Positions 15,540 through 24,673 of a stretch of DNA of 60,190 nucleotides are shown one piece after another. Below the pieces are notes generated by a model. That model had not been told where the DNA came from, made no database searches, and saw nothing but the letters and a program-made list of their open reading frames with translations. The stretch is taken from positions 1 through 60,190 of the forward strand of contig CACYMQ010000012.1 of the NCBI GenBank assembly GCA_902775555.1. The letters run 5' to 3'. Positions within the stretch are counted from its first letter, which is position 1; each line of letters begins with the position of its first letter. Origin of the DNA: an uncultured Lachnospiraceae bacterium (GTDB taxonomy: Bacteria > Bacillota > Clostridia > Lachnospirales > Lachnospiraceae). A program made the position numbers and the translations under genes.

Positions 15540-16271
15540 TTATCCTCTGGTGATCGCGCGGATGATCTCCTCTCCCATATTTGCAAAATAATAGCAGTCA
15601 TCCATTTCCTTGTCGACCCGGTAACGATCCCTCATGCTGATGGGCGGGAAATAATCCAAAAACCGCTGGAGGTCCTCCAGGGCGTCCAGGCGGTAACTGC
15701 GATCCATCTTCGGCCCGGCGGTATGAACCTTCAGGCTGCCGCTGTTGAGCGGGCATCGATGCTCATGTGCATAGGGATGGCTGGTCTTTATCACCAGATA
15801 AAAATTGAAGGTATGTTCGTATCTGGGCGGCTCATAGGAAACCCTCTGGCCGTCACGCATGATCTTCTCTTCCGTGGAACTGTAGGAGATATCCAGTTTC
15901 ATTTCTTCGACCTGATCGAAGGAGATGATATCCGGATTCAGTTGGGCGATGTCGGCATTCTTCCTCGGAAGCACGATGAAACGGCGTCCGGGCTCATCCA
16001 GGATGAACTGGGACTGCTGGTCACCATAGACACAGGTACCCTTGAAGGATTCAAGTTCCTTCAGATTCTGTTCCCTGTATGCGAGCTGTTCTTCAATCTC
16101 GGCTACGGTACTGTGCTTCCGGTCCGTGAACCAGGGGGAAAGCAAAGCAACACAATCCTTGCACATCACGCCGTCCTCCAGCTTCTTCTTGCCGAGTATA
16201 CCGATCTCCTTTCCACAGAAGACACATTCTTTTTTTTCAAACTTCTCGGAAATCTTGTCAAATAATCCCAT
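15540..16271 (-). CDS. DUF4428-type zinc-ribbon protein
   Basis: A 243-residue cytoplasmic protein. A four-cysteine zinc site (CVFCGKE at about residue 16 and CKDC near residue 37) starts it, followed by an Ala/Glu-rich helix and a beta-rich body of unknown function. The N-terminal zinc region matches DUF4428. It is the first of four adjacent - strand genes of unknown role (15540-18466) that share zinc ribbons or single membrane helices. AGGGGGAG precedes the ATG. Confidence 0.7.
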   Translation of the reverse strand: MGLFDKISEKFEKKECVFCGKEIGILGKKKLEDGVMCKDCVALLSPWFTDRKHSTVAEIEEQLAYREQNLKELESFKGTCVYGDQQSQFILDEPGRRFIVLPRKNADIAQLNPDIISFDQVEEMKLDISYSSTEEKIMRDGQRVSYEPPRYEHTFNFYLVIKTSHPYAHEHRCPLNSGSLKVHTAGPKMDRSYRLDALEDLQRFLDYFPPISMRDRYRVDKEMDDCYYFANMGEEIIRAITRG

Positions 16272-16325
16272 AACTCCCCCTTTTTCCCAAGTGACTATTA
16301 CAAAGGATCCCTGTCTTTTACTTCC

Positions 16326-17609
16326 TTAATAGGTCAGATCTCCGTATTCCCTGGATAGCTTATCCAGGGATACAGCGCCTTTTGACCGGTCAGAGTCATA
16401 ATAGTTCATCTCATATACCATCTCGAAACGATTCCTTTCCGCCTTATATTCGGTTGCGGAGACGTTTCGTTCATTTACGGTATAGGTCATATCTTCCTCT
16501 GACCCGTAGGTACCATTGGCCTTCAGCCGATAGGTCGGTGCCTGATCCGGAGCCTTGGACTGTTTCTGCCAGCAGGTATATTCGATACTGTCATTTACTT
16601 TATCTTCTGTCGGAGAAGATACACTGAGCATTACATAGGCCTTTCCGTCCCGCTTTGCGATCCCGACGGAACCCTGATTACCGCCGACTTCTGCAAAGAG
16701 CGGTCCGCCGACGATCATATTTGCTCCGTTCTCATCGAATTCCCAGATCTCATAGCGAACGGATGCATCCGAACTCGTCCGGAGACAATACAGGATAAAG
16801 AGTTCCTTATATCCGTCACCGTTGAAGTCCCCGATGACCCCCTTCGCTCCGCCGTCATTGGCAAAGCCCTTTTTGGATGAAACATTCTTTACGATCTTAT
16901 CGATATCCTTCTTCAGGGTCTTTTGGGGCGCTTCCGTTACTTCCTCGGTCTTCTTCTCGGATGTTGCGGTTGCGGTTTCCTTCGGTTCAGTGGAGGCCTC
17001 GGTCTTTTTCTCGGTTTTTGCGGAAGTGGCCGCGTCGGTTTTCTCTTCGGTTACGGCCGCAGTCGTGGCTTCCGTCTTCTTCTTTGTACTCTCGTCCGTC
17101 TTTTTCTCTGTATTGATCATACTTCCGGAGGGCGTGCCGCTGCCTCCGTTCTTGCTGTCATTATTGTTCTTCGCTACCAGAACAACGATCAGAACGATCA
17201 CAAGGATCACGAGAACGGACAGGATCGGGATCAGAACCTTCAGGGTCGTATTGACCTTCTTCGCAGATTTCTCCCTGTTCGGATCGGAATGACCGCCCTT
17301 CCCCGGCTGACCGGGCTGACGATGAGACTGACTGCCCTGTCCCTGTTGTCCCGGCTGACGGTAAGGCTGTCCGCCCTGCACCGGCTGTCCCGGCTGACGG
17401 TAAGGCTGTCCGCCCTGCACCGGCTGTCCCGGCTGACGGTAAGGCTGACGGTAAGGCTGACTGCCCTGTCCCGGCTGTCCCGGCTGACGGTAAGGCTGAC
17501 TGCCCTGTCCCGCCTGCCTCGGATCCTGCCCGACGGGTATCAGTCTTGCTCCGCAGGACATACAGACATTTCCCTGTCTGGTATCTGTTCCGCATCTTTG
17601 ACAAATCAT
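16326..17609 (-). CDS. Zinc-ribbon, repeat-rich, membrane-anchored protein with C-terminal FG-GAP-like region
   Basis: A 427-residue protein in five parts: an N-terminal zinc ribbon (CQRCG and CMSCG), a Gln/Pro/Gly tandem-repeat region (about residues 29-112, unit YRQPGQPVQGGQP), one membrane helix (about 123-145), a long Thr/Lys/Glu-rich linker, and a C-terminal folded domain containing GDFNGDGYKELF, a calcium-loop motif seen in FG-GAP/VCBS repeats. The ribbon and repeats would be cytoplasmic and the linker and last domain outside. Function unknown. Repeat number may vary between strains. Confidence 0.65.
   Translation of the reverse strand: MICQRCGTDTRQGNVCMSCGARLIPVGQDPRQAGQGSQPYRQPGQPGQGSQPYRQPYRQPGQPVQGGQPYRQPGQPVQGGQPYRQPGQQGQGSQSHRQPGQPGKGGHSDPNREKSAKKVNTTLKVLIPILSVLVILVIVLIVVLVAKNNNDSKNGGSGTPSGSMINTEKKTDESTKKKTEATTAAVTEEKTDAATSAKTEKKTEASTEPKETATATSEKKTEEVTEAPQKTLKKDIDKIVKNVSSKKGFANDGGAKGVIGDFNGDGYKELFILYCLRTSSDASVRYEIWEFDENGANMIVGGPLFAEVGGNQGSVGIAKRDGKAYVMLSVSSPTEDKVNDSIEYTCWQKQSKAPDQAPTYRLKANGTYGSEEDMTYTVNERNVSATEYKAERNRFEMVYEMNYYDSDRSKGAVSLDKLSREYGDLTY
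17300..17515 (-). repeat. Tandem repeats encoding PYRQPGQP units
   Basis: Approximate bounds. Units of about 36-39 bp, each holding a GGCTGTCCCGGCTGACGGTA-type core on the + strand, are repeated about six times with one short duplication of the PYRQ segment. They encode the Gln/Pro/Gly stretch of the zinc-ribbon protein. Confidence 0.8.
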
Positions 17610-17633
17610 ATCTGTTTCCTCTTTACGTATAGG

Positions 17634-18059
17634 TTAATAATGGATCTTTCGTTCGATCCGGTAACTGTCTCCGTATTCATTCGTTGCGATGAATGCATTT
17701 CCCGCAAAATGAGCCACATTTTCTGCGGTATATGCCAGGAGTCCCTGCACCTCGGTTGCGGAATGATCCCTGCCGGGGATCTCCTTATCGAAATGAATGG
17801 GTGGTTCTCCCGAAGATGATACTTCGATACGGATCCCCGTAAAACCACGCGATACACGGCATAAGGCGGAACGCTCCTGCTCCTTCAGGCTCTTCAGGAT
17901 ATTGCCTGCAGTCTGTGCGGCCAGTGCGATCTCGGCATAGATCGGATCCGTAACTCTTCCGTCTTTTCGGGCAATGACCGAAATATAAAGGAAGCTGATC
18001 AAAATGATTGCGACCAGCACGATACCGATAATGATTAAGACTTTCCAGACCGTATCCAT
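17634..18059 (-). CDS. Small single-pass membrane protein of unknown function
   Basis: A 141-residue protein with one N-terminal hydrophobic helix (about residues 6-28, VLIIIGIVLVAIILISFLY) and a soluble remainder with no motif I recognise. It lies in the four-gene cluster with the zinc-ribbon proteins, 24 bp upstream of one and 14 bp downstream of the other membrane protein, so co-transcription is likely. Confidence 0.6.
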   Translation of the reverse strand: MDTVWKVLIIIGIVLVAIILISFLYISVIARKDGRVTDPIYAEIALAAQTAGNILKSLKEQERSALCRVSRGFTGIRIEVSSSGEPPIHFDKEIPGRDHSATEVQGLLAYTAENVAHFAGNAFIATNEYGDSYRIERKIHY

Positions 18060-18073
18060 AATGTTATAACCTC

Positions 18074-18466
18074 TTATTTTGAACTGTCTGTTTTCCCGGC
18101 TTCCGCTTCATCGTATTTCTTTGCCAGCGCATCTATCTCCGGATTCCCGAGGGTTTCAAGCGGTGTGGAAAGGACGATGTCCAGTCTGGCATCCTCGATC
18201 TGCTTCTTCTGCTGTCTGTACCCGAGGATCCCCCATGCGATCAGCGCAATCCCGATGACAAGCCCCGTCAGAAATACGGTGAGATTAAAGCCTTCATCCC
18301 CACCGGTGGCCCCGACTACGATAAAGAGAGCGCCGATGGCAACCTTAAGGATCAGTGCGCCCGTACTCGGCGTCTGGGCTGCTGTCTGCTTCGCTCTTTC
18401 CAAACGCATTCTCCGTGCATAATCCGTACCCGCTCCCGGGTTCTGCTGCCCCTGATTCTCTCCCAT
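18074..18466 (-). CDS. Small two-helix membrane protein of unknown function
   Basis: A 130-residue protein: a polar N-terminus, two hydrophobic helices (about residues 41-55 and 64-82) and an acidic C-terminal tail. I start it at the ATG at 18466, which has AAGAGGTG seven bases upstream; the longer frame to 18532 adds unsupported residues. It is the promoter-proximal member of the four-gene cluster 15540-18466, whose members I cannot assign to a pathway. Confidence 0.6.
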   Translation of the reverse strand: MGENQGQQNPGAGTDYARRMRLERAKQTAAQTPSTGALILKVAIGALFIVVGATGGDEGFNLTVFLTGLVIGIALIAWGILGYRQQKKQIEDARLDIVLSTPLETLGNPEIDALAKKYDEAEAGKTDSSK

Positions 18467-18541
18467 GGTTACACCTCTTTTCTTATTCAGGATCACTATG
18501 GATATTTTAAGATAGAATACCCGTTTTTGCAAGATTTGAGA

Positions 18542-19936
18542 CTACTCTTTTACAATGTTTCTGATCCATACACCCTTCTTCAGAAGAACATATCCGATGA
18601 CACATTTGATGAGGTCCGCTACGTGGACCAGTGCGAAGATCCAGATGACGGACAGGTTCGTATACCGACTCAGAAAAAATGCAAGCGGAACACTGACCAC
18701 CATCATGAAGACACTGTCGAAAAGAAATGTGATAACGGTCTTTCCGCCGGAACGAAGTGCAAAATAGGAACAGTGAAGGAAGGAATCCTTCAACATGGCG
18801 ACTGCCTGGATCATAAGAAATGCAGTTGCGATCTCCCTGGCCTGATCATTCGTGTTGTACATCTGCGGAAAGAGTCCCGATGTGGCAAACATGATGCTTC
18901 CTGTAAGGATCGCACTCATGATGCCCGTCACGATCAGCTTCCTCGTCCAGTCCTTAGCCCGCTCCAGATCGCCGGCACCAAGCGCCTGCCCCACCAGGAT
19001 CGCCACAGCATCTCCCATGGCGATAAAGACGATATTGAAGATATTATTGATGGTATTTGCGATATTCTGTCCGGCTACGACATTCATGCCTCGTGTGCTG
19101 TATGCCTGGGCAAGAAGGGCAATTCCCACCGACCACAGACCTTCGTTGACCAGAATGGGCATACCGGTCCGGAAGAACTTGAATACCAGTTCCTTCGGTA
19201 CCCGCATTGTACGGAATAATCCGCTGAAGTACGTATGACTCTTTCTGTGTTTCGTACACCAGAAGACAACGATGGTCATTTCCACATAACGTGAGATCAC
19301 GGTGGCAATGGCCGCACCGACAACACCCAGCTTTGGGAAACCGAATTTACCGAAGATCAAAAGGTAGTTAAAGAACAGGTTGACTACCACAGCCGTAACA
19401 CTTGCAAACATCGGAACCTTCGTTTCGCCGCATTCCCTGAGTGTACTGGCATACAGCTGTGTGATATAAATGCCGGGAAGCGAAAGAAGGATCACCTTCA
19501 GATAATCTTCTCCGTAATGAAGGGCCGCGACAGGATCTCCTCCGTCCTCCGTACCGTTCAGGTAACTCTGGATCAGTGGTGTGCCGAAGATCAAAAAGAT
19601 CGTGGCTGCGATGATCACAATAATAAGACCCAGCCAGAATTTATATCGGAATGTATGCCGGATCCCTTCATCATCCTTATAACCGTAATACTGCGCGGTA
19701 AAGATACCGACACCGGACAGTCCTCCGAACATGCAGAGGAAGAAAATGAACATCAGCTGGTTCACGATGGCGACGCCGGACATTTGTTCCGTTCCGATCT
19801 GTCCGACCATAACATTGTCCAGCAGACTGACAAAATTCGTGATACCGTTCTGTATCATGATCGGGATGGCAATCCCGAATACGGTTTTATAAAATGCTTT
19901 ATTTCCGAAATATTTACTTTCTCGTTTCGTTTTCAT
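18542..19936 (-). CDS. MATE family efflux transporter
   Basis: A 464-residue protein with about twelve membrane helices arranged as two six-helix halves. The N-terminal half has the MIQNGITNFVSLLDNVMVG segment and QYYG typical of MATE (DinF-like branch) proteins; family members export cationic drugs or metabolites using Na+ or H+. Length is normal. The substrate cannot be inferred. It ends 75 bp upstream of the small membrane protein gene and begins 27 bp after the CDF transporter gene. Confidence 0.9.
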   Translation of the reverse strand: MKTKRESKYFGNKAFYKTVFGIAIPIMIQNGITNFVSLLDNVMVGQIGTEQMSGVAIVNQLMFIFFLCMFGGLSGVGIFTAQYYGYKDDEGIRHTFRYKFWLGLIIVIIAATIFLIFGTPLIQSYLNGTEDGGDPVAALHYGEDYLKVILLSLPGIYITQLYASTLRECGETKVPMFASVTAVVVNLFFNYLLIFGKFGFPKLGVVGAAIATVISRYVEMTIVVFWCTKHRKSHTYFSGLFRTMRVPKELVFKFFRTGMPILVNEGLWSVGIALLAQAYSTRGMNVVAGQNIANTINNIFNIVFIAMGDAVAILVGQALGAGDLERAKDWTRKLIVTGIMSAILTGSIMFATSGLFPQMYNTNDQAREIATAFLMIQAVAMLKDSFLHCSYFALRSGGKTVITFLFDSVFMMVVSVPLAFFLSRYTNLSVIWIFALVHVADLIKCVIGYVLLKKGVWIRNIVKE

Positions 19937-19963
19937 AGTCTCGTATTTACAGAATCAATAAGT

Positions 19964-20884
19964 CTAAGCGGGATTTACATGAACCATTACATGCTTCACC
20001 CGCGGAAATTCAAGTTCTATCGCATCATGTACATTTTCGGCGATCTCATGTGCCTCTGAGAGACGCAGTTCACCATCCACACGGATCTCAAGATCCACGT
20101 AGATACGGGATCCGAACATACGTGTCTGCAGCATATCGATACCGAGTACGCCCTCCTGCTTTGCTGCACAGGCCATGAGTTCATCCTCCGTTTTCTCATC
20201 ACAGCGCCGGTCCACCATCTGGTCGATGGCATTACGGAAAATGTCCACTGCCACCTTGAAAATGAAGAGGCAGATAATGATGCTTGCAATGGGCTCCAGG
20301 ATCGGCAGTCCCATTCTGGCACCGGCGATACCGATCAGGGCTCCGATGGAAGAAAGTGCATCGCTTCGGTGATGCCATGCCTCGGCCTTCAGGGCTGTGG
20401 ACCGGATCTTTACCGCTGAACGGTGCGTATACCAGAACATGGCTTCTTTGCTGATGATCGAAACGACAGCTGCAACCAGGGCAAGAGTCCCGGGGACCGT
20501 GATGGAGCTCTCTCCAGCCTTTATGGAACGGACTGCGGATAGCCCGATCCCGCCACCGACTACAGCCAGGATCATGGACAGCAGCAAGGCCGCCACACAT
20601 TCAAAGCGTTCATGGCCGTAAGGATGGTCCCTGTCCGGGTCATGACCGGAGATCCGGACGCCGATGATCACGATGAAGCTGCTGATCACATCGGATGCGG
20701 AATGAACGGCATCACTGATCATGGCACCTGAATTTGCCAGGATCCCGGCCAACAGCTTAAAGCAGGTAAGTGCAAGATTTCCGATGATGCTGACGATGGA
20801 AACTCTGGTGGCGATGCGGCTGTGCTCATGCGTGATCCGGTCACCTTCCTGAATATGGAATTCCTCTGTATTGATGGTCTTCAT
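19964..20884 (-). CDS. Cation diffusion facilitator (CDF) transporter
   Basis: A 306-residue CDF protein: six membrane helices, the metal site motifs HSASD near residue 62 and HRSDALSS near residue 170, and a soluble C-terminal domain (about 210-306) with the GIDMLQTRMFGSRIYVDLEI beta-alpha-beta fold. Family members export divalent metals such as Zn, Mn or Fe. A His-rich loop is absent, so the metal is open. It lies between the division-gene block and the MATE transporter. Confidence 0.9.
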   Translation of the reverse strand: MKTINTEEFHIQEGDRITHEHSRIATRVSIVSIIGNLALTCFKLLAGILANSGAMISDAVHSASDVISSFIVIIGVRISGHDPDRDHPYGHERFECVAALLLSMILAVVGGGIGLSAVRSIKAGESSITVPGTLALVAAVVSIISKEAMFWYTHRSAVKIRSTALKAEAWHHRSDALSSIGALIGIAGARMGLPILEPIASIIICLFIFKVAVDIFRNAIDQMVDRRCDEKTEDELMACAAKQEGVLGIDMLQTRMFGSRIYVDLEIRVDGELRLSEAHEIAENVHDAIELEFPRVKHVMVHVNPA

Positions 20885-20911
20885 GATGGTTTCCTGCTTT
20901 TTTGATCTGTC

Positions 20912-21844
20912 TTATGCTTCGCTGAGGTGTTCCAGGATCCTCCTGAAATGTGCCGGAAGATCACAGGTAAAATACAGCTCTTCTCCGGTTACAGGATGAA
21001 TAAATCCCAGTGTTCCCGCATGGAGCAGCTGCCCGTTCAGATGGAAGGGACATCTCTTCGGCCCGTATACCGGATCTCCCAGGATCGGATGGTGAAGGGA
21101 AGCCATGTGTACTCGGATCTGATGGGTACGGCCGGTCTCCAGCCTGCATTCCACCAATGAAAAATCCTGCTTCAGTGCCCGGATCGGCTGATAATGCGTC
21201 ACTGCTCTTCTGCCACCCTCAAGTATTGTTACCTTCTTTCGGTCTTTCGGATCTCTGGCAAGGGGAAGGTCCACGGTTCCCGGCCCCCTGACAGTCCCGT
21301 AGCATATGGCAGTGTAAACCCTTTTTATGGAATGCTCGGCAAACTGCAGAGCAAGGCCTCTGTGGGCACGGTCCGATTTACATACTACAAGGAGCCCGCT
21401 GGTATCCTTGTCGATCCGGTGCACGATGCCCGGCCTCTCCACACCGTTAATGGATGAAAGGGAGTCGCCTGCATGATACATCAGGGCATTTACCAGGGTT
21501 CCGGATGTGTGTCCGGCAGACGGATGTACCACCATTCCCTGGGGTTTATTTACTATGATCAGATCGGCGTCTTCAAAAAGGATATCAAGAGGGATGTTCT
21601 CGGCTTTGATATCGACGGATTTCGGTTCGGGTATGGAGATATGGATAAAATCGCCGCACTTTGCCTTATAGGAAGACTTGACGGGCTTTTCATTTACGGA
21701 CACCATCCCGCTGCGGATCAGCTGTTGCAGAAAACTTCTGGAATAGTCCGGAAGGCTTTCCGTCAGATATTTATCCAGTCGAAGCCCTTCCTGCTCCGTT
21801 TCGGGTGTCAGTTCGATTTGATTGTAAACCGGTCCCTCACTCAT
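20912..21844 (-). CDS. RluA/RluD-family 23S rRNA pseudouridine synthase
   Basis: A 310-residue enzyme with an N-terminal S4 RNA-binding domain and the catalytic HRIDKDTSGLLVV motif with its Asp. It corresponds by position to B. subtilis ylyB, directly after lspA. I start at ATG 21844, which overlaps the lspA stop (ATGAGTGA) and has GAGG upstream; 32 upstream residues of the open frame lie inside lspA and do not resemble the family. Large-subunit rRNA is the likely target. Confidence 0.9.
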   Translation of the reverse strand: MSEGPVYNQIELTPETEQEGLRLDKYLTESLPDYSRSFLQQLIRSGMVSVNEKPVKSSYKAKCGDFIHISIPEPKSVDIKAENIPLDILFEDADLIIVNKPQGMVVHPSAGHTSGTLVNALMYHAGDSLSSINGVERPGIVHRIDKDTSGLLVVCKSDRAHRGLALQFAEHSIKRVYTAICYGTVRGPGTVDLPLARDPKDRKKVTILEGGRRAVTHYQPIRALKQDFSLVECRLETGRTHQIRVHMASLHHPILGDPVYGPKRCPFHLNGQLLHAGTLGFIHPVTGEELYFTCDLPAHFRRILEHLSEA

Positions 21845-22406
21845 TTTCCTCTTCCTTTTTTTTGTTCCGACGGGATTTCTTCTCCTCGTAGGTTCCATCC
21901 TCCAGCCGGAGCTTCTCTCCCAGCATGACATCCAGATCATTCCCTTTGTATTTAAAGATCATCAGGATCACCAAAAGGATGACGCTCAGAGTGACAAAGA
22001 TATCCGCCACATTAAATACGGGGAAATCGATCAGCTTAAAATAAAGAAAATCCACAACATAACCCAGACGGATGCGGTCCAGCAGATTTCCGTATGCCCC
22101 TCCCACGATACAGATCAGCAGGATCCGGATCGGACGATAGTATCTGTCTTCAGCGATGTTATGATAGACATATAGAAGGGCTACCAGCATGATCCCGCTG
22201 ATCAGGGCAAGAAGCCAGGTTTTGCCCGACATCATTCCCCATGCCATCCCGGTATTCCGTATATAATGCAGTTCGAATACATCACCGATCAGAGGGATAC
22301 TGTCATTCAGTTCCATATTCCGCACGACCAGAAGCTTCGTCAGCTGATCGATGATAATGATCAGGATAAACAGGCCCAGGGCAATGAGGTGGTTTTTTTT
22401 CTTCAT
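21837..22406 (-). CDS. lspA: Signal peptidase II (lipoprotein signal peptidase)
   Basis: A 189-residue membrane protein with four hydrophobic helices and both catalytic aspartates in conserved blocks (GNLLDRIRLGYVVDF and FNVADIFV). It cleaves the signal peptide of lipoproteins such as the two encoded at 2264 and 52004. The C-terminal 25 residues are an unusual Lys/Glu-rich tail (EEKKSRRNKKKEEENE). It is followed by the pseudouridine synthase in a coupled pair. Confidence 0.95.
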   Translation of the reverse strand: MKKKNHLIALGLFILIIIIDQLTKLLVVRNMELNDSIPLIGDVFELHYIRNTGMAWGMMSGKTWLLALISGIMLVALLYVYHNIAEDRYYRPIRILLICIVGGAYGNLLDRIRLGYVVDFLYFKLIDFPVFNVADIFVTLSVILLVILMIFKYKGNDLDVMLGEKLRLEDGTYEEKKSRRNKKKEEENE

Positions 22407-22457
22407 TTGTTTCCTCCCGTGGGATACCGGTGTCAGATCCCATAGATTTATATATCA

Positions 22458-22504
22458 CGGGGACAGTTCCTGCAATTCGGTGTGAATCGCTGAAACTGTC
22501 CCCG
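22458..22504. repeat. REP-like extragenic palindrome
   Basis: Perfect 11-bp arms CGGGGACAGTT (22458-22468) and AACTGTCCCCG (22494-22504) surround 25 bases that hold a weaker inner hairpin (ATTC/GAAT). The GGGGACAGTT start resembles interspersed palindromes I recall from Clostridia. It lies 23 bp after the divIVA stop and could also end that transcript, though the T-run is on the wrong side. Confidence 0.6.
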
Positions 22505-22526
22505 CGGAAAAAAGTCTTGAGAATAT

Positions 22527-23225
22527 TTACATGCCGGCAAAGGGATCGATGCCTTCACCGCCGAGTACGGAACCATATACATTCGAAGCGTTGCTTCTGC
22601 GTTCATCCCTGGATGATCCGACAGAACCCGCTCCGCCGAGACCGGAGGAATCCGAATCCCGGGAAGGACTGTCGGAGAACTGGAAGCCAAAATCTCCGTC
22701 CATGCCACCGAGACCGCCGCCCATTCCGGTTCCAAAGGAATCATCCGGTTTCTTCTGCTCCCTCTCCCGGACTTTCGCACTTTCGTCGAAATCCCATTCG
22801 CCGATGGAACGAAGATTCTCTCTCATCAGATCGGCGAATCTCTGCTTATATTCGGCGTACTGGTCACGTAATTCTTCCATACGTTTTTCCATATATTCCA
22901 GCTGGGCCTGAGCATCCTTAACGATCTCATTTGCGCGGCTGCGGGCTTCCGCCTCGATATTCCGTGCTTCCCGCTGTGCATTTGTCTTTTGTTCTTCCGT
23001 GTTCTTCTCCGCAAGCAGAAGGGACTTCTGAAGATTATCCTCCGTGGCCTTATAATGCTGCAGGGTATCGGTCATGGTGATGACCTTCTCCTTCAGATCG
23101 GCATTCGAACGATACAATTCCTCATAGCTGACCGAAACTTCATGAAAAAACTGATTCACGTCGTCTTTATTAAAACCAATCCCTGTTTTAAACTTCTTTT
23201 GTTGAATATCAACCGGTGTCAGCAT
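22527..23225 (-). CDS. divIVA: DivIVA-domain protein
   Basis: A 232-residue protein with the conserved N-terminal DivIVA segment (LTPVDIQQKKFKTGIGFNKDDVNQFFHEV), a long coiled coil (about residues 35-140) and a Gly/Ser/Asp-rich tail of about 85 residues. DivIVA binds curved membrane at septa and poles and recruits division and wall proteins. The order yggS-sepF-divIVA-lspA-rluD mirrors the B. subtilis ylm cluster without ylmG, ylmH and ileS. The long tail is lineage-specific. Confidence 0.92.
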   Translation of the reverse strand: MLTPVDIQQKKFKTGIGFNKDDVNQFFHEVSVSYEELYRSNADLKEKVITMTDTLQHYKATEDNLQKSLLLAEKNTEEQKTNAQREARNIEAEARSRANEIVKDAQAQLEYMEKRMEELRDQYAEYKQRFADLMRENLRSIGEWDFDESAKVREREQKKPDDSFGTGMGGGLGGMDGDFGFQFSDSPSRDSDSSGLGGAGSVGSSRDERRSNASNVYGSVLGGEGIDPFAGM

Positions 23226-23265
23226 CTATACCTATCCCTCCAAGAACATTTATTCTTCTTCTCCC

Positions 23266-23919
23266 CTAAAATGAACCAAGCTGCGGTGAAAGTGTGGACT
23301 CGTTCAGGATCTCATCCCTGAGATCCCCGGAGACTTCGATATTATGCGGTGCTGCGATGAAGATGTTTGACGAAATGGCACGAAGGTCACCGCCCAGTCC
23401 ATAGCAGGCTCCGCCGATAAAATCGATGATCCGCTGAGCGGGATCCAGCTGAACACCTTCCATGTTGATCACGATGGTCTTGCCGGCCTTCAGGAAATCG
23501 GATACGGTCTGCGCATCATCAAACTCCTGGGGCTTGATAACATATACTTCGCTGGAAGGCTTATAATTCTGTTTTCTCTGATTATCGAAGGACACGACTT
23601 TTTCCTCCCTTTGTTTCCGACGATTGGAGCCGGCTGCGGCGGATGTATAGGAAGCTGCTGACGGCTGATAAGAAGCCGTCTGTCTCGGCTGAGGTGCCGG
23701 CTGAGAATACTGTGTATACTGCGGACGGGGGGCCGGCTGGGGGGCCGGAGCCTCGGCAGCAGCCGCTGCACGCTTTTCTTTCCTCTTTCTGCCAAATGAG
23801 AATCCTTCTTCATCCTCATCCTCTTCATCGAAGAGATCATCGGTATCCTCGTCGTAATCCTCATCCTCTGCGTCATTTACACGGAAGTAATCCAGAAAGC
23901 TCTTTTTTCCCTTTGCCAT
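23266..23919 (-). CDS. sepF: Cell division protein SepF
   Basis: A 217-residue protein: N-terminal KGKKSFLDYF amphipathic helix (membrane anchor), an acidic Asp/Glu stretch, a Pro/Gln/Ala-rich linker, and the SepF core (about 125-205) with VISFDNQRK-like start and the IDFIGGACYGLGGDLRAIS block. SepF bundles FtsZ and links it to the membrane. I start at ATG 23919 (GGGGAGAAG upstream), not the longer frame to 23940. The linker is longer than in B. subtilis. Confidence 0.92.
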   Translation of the reverse strand: MAKGKKSFLDYFRVNDAEDEDYDEDTDDLFDEEDEDEEGFSFGRKRKEKRAAAAAEAPAPQPAPRPQYTQYSQPAPQPRQTASYQPSAASYTSAAAGSNRRKQREEKVVSFDNQRKQNYKPSSEVYVIKPQEFDDAQTVSDFLKAGKTIVINMEGVQLDPAQRIIDFIGGACYGLGGDLRAISSNIFIAAPHNIEVSGDLRDEILNESTLSPQLGSF

Positions 23920-23945
23920 TTTCTTCTCCCCTTTGATCATTGCTG

Positions 23946-24638
23946 TTAAATGCTGTAATCACGTGCTCCGAAGATCGCGGTTCCGACCCTGACCATGGTG
24001 GCGCCTTCTTCGATCGCAACTTCAAAATCATTTGTCATCCCCATCGATAGCACATTCATATCTACATTATCTATATTTTGAGATTTTATGTCAAGTAATA
24101 ATTGCTTCATCCTGCGGAATACCGGACGATTCTCTTCCGGATCATCCACAAAGGGAGCAATGGTCATGAGTCCGCGGATCTTTATGTTGGGAAGCGTGCT
24201 GATCTCACGTACCAGGGAAGGGGCTTCCTCAACCGTAACTCCGAACTTTGTTTCCTCTTCCGCAGCGTTGACTTCGATCAGGACCTCGGCTGTCAGGCCT
24301 CTTTTTTCAGCTTCCTTTTGGATCTGTTCTGCCAGATGCATGGAATCCACCGAATGGATCAGTACAGCCTTGTCGATGATGTACTTCACCTTGTTGGTCT
24401 GCAGATGTCCGATCTGATGAAAATGTACCGGCTGCGACACCTGCTCGAATTTGTCCCGCAGCTCCTGCGGTTTGTTTTCTCCGAATTCCGTAACACCGAT
24501 CCGGATCAGTTCTTCGATATCCGAAAGCGGCTTGGTCTTGGATACGGCGATCAGGGTGATCTCCTCCGGATCCCTTCCCGCACGTTCCGCAGCCTGCCGG
24601 ACCTTTGCTTCTACTTCCCTGTAGTTCTCCTGTAACAT
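23946..24638 (-). CDS. YggS/YlmE-family pyridoxal phosphate homeostasis protein
   Basis: A 230-residue alanine-racemase-fold protein with the PLP lysine Lys34 in AVSKTKP, the HFHQIGHLQTNKVKY block and the SMGMTNDFEVAIEEGATMVRVGTAIFG C-terminal phosphate-binding loop. These proteins bind PLP and keep its level in balance; no catalytic activity is established. Its place directly before sepF is conserved in Firmicutes (B. subtilis ylmE). Confidence 0.95.
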   Translation of the reverse strand: MLQENYREVEAKVRQAAERAGRDPEEITLIAVSKTKPLSDIEELIRIGVTEFGENKPQELRDKFEQVSQPVHFHQIGHLQTNKVKYIIDKAVLIHSVDSMHLAEQIQKEAEKRGLTAEVLIEVNAAEEETKFGVTVEEAPSLVREISTLPNIKIRGLMTIAPFVDDPEENRPVFRRMKQLLLDIKSQNIDNVDMNVLSMGMTNDFEVAIEEGATMVRVGTAIFGARDYSI

Positions 24639-24673
24639 GGTTCCTTCCTCGCTTATCAGTTTCTGTAAGAGGA

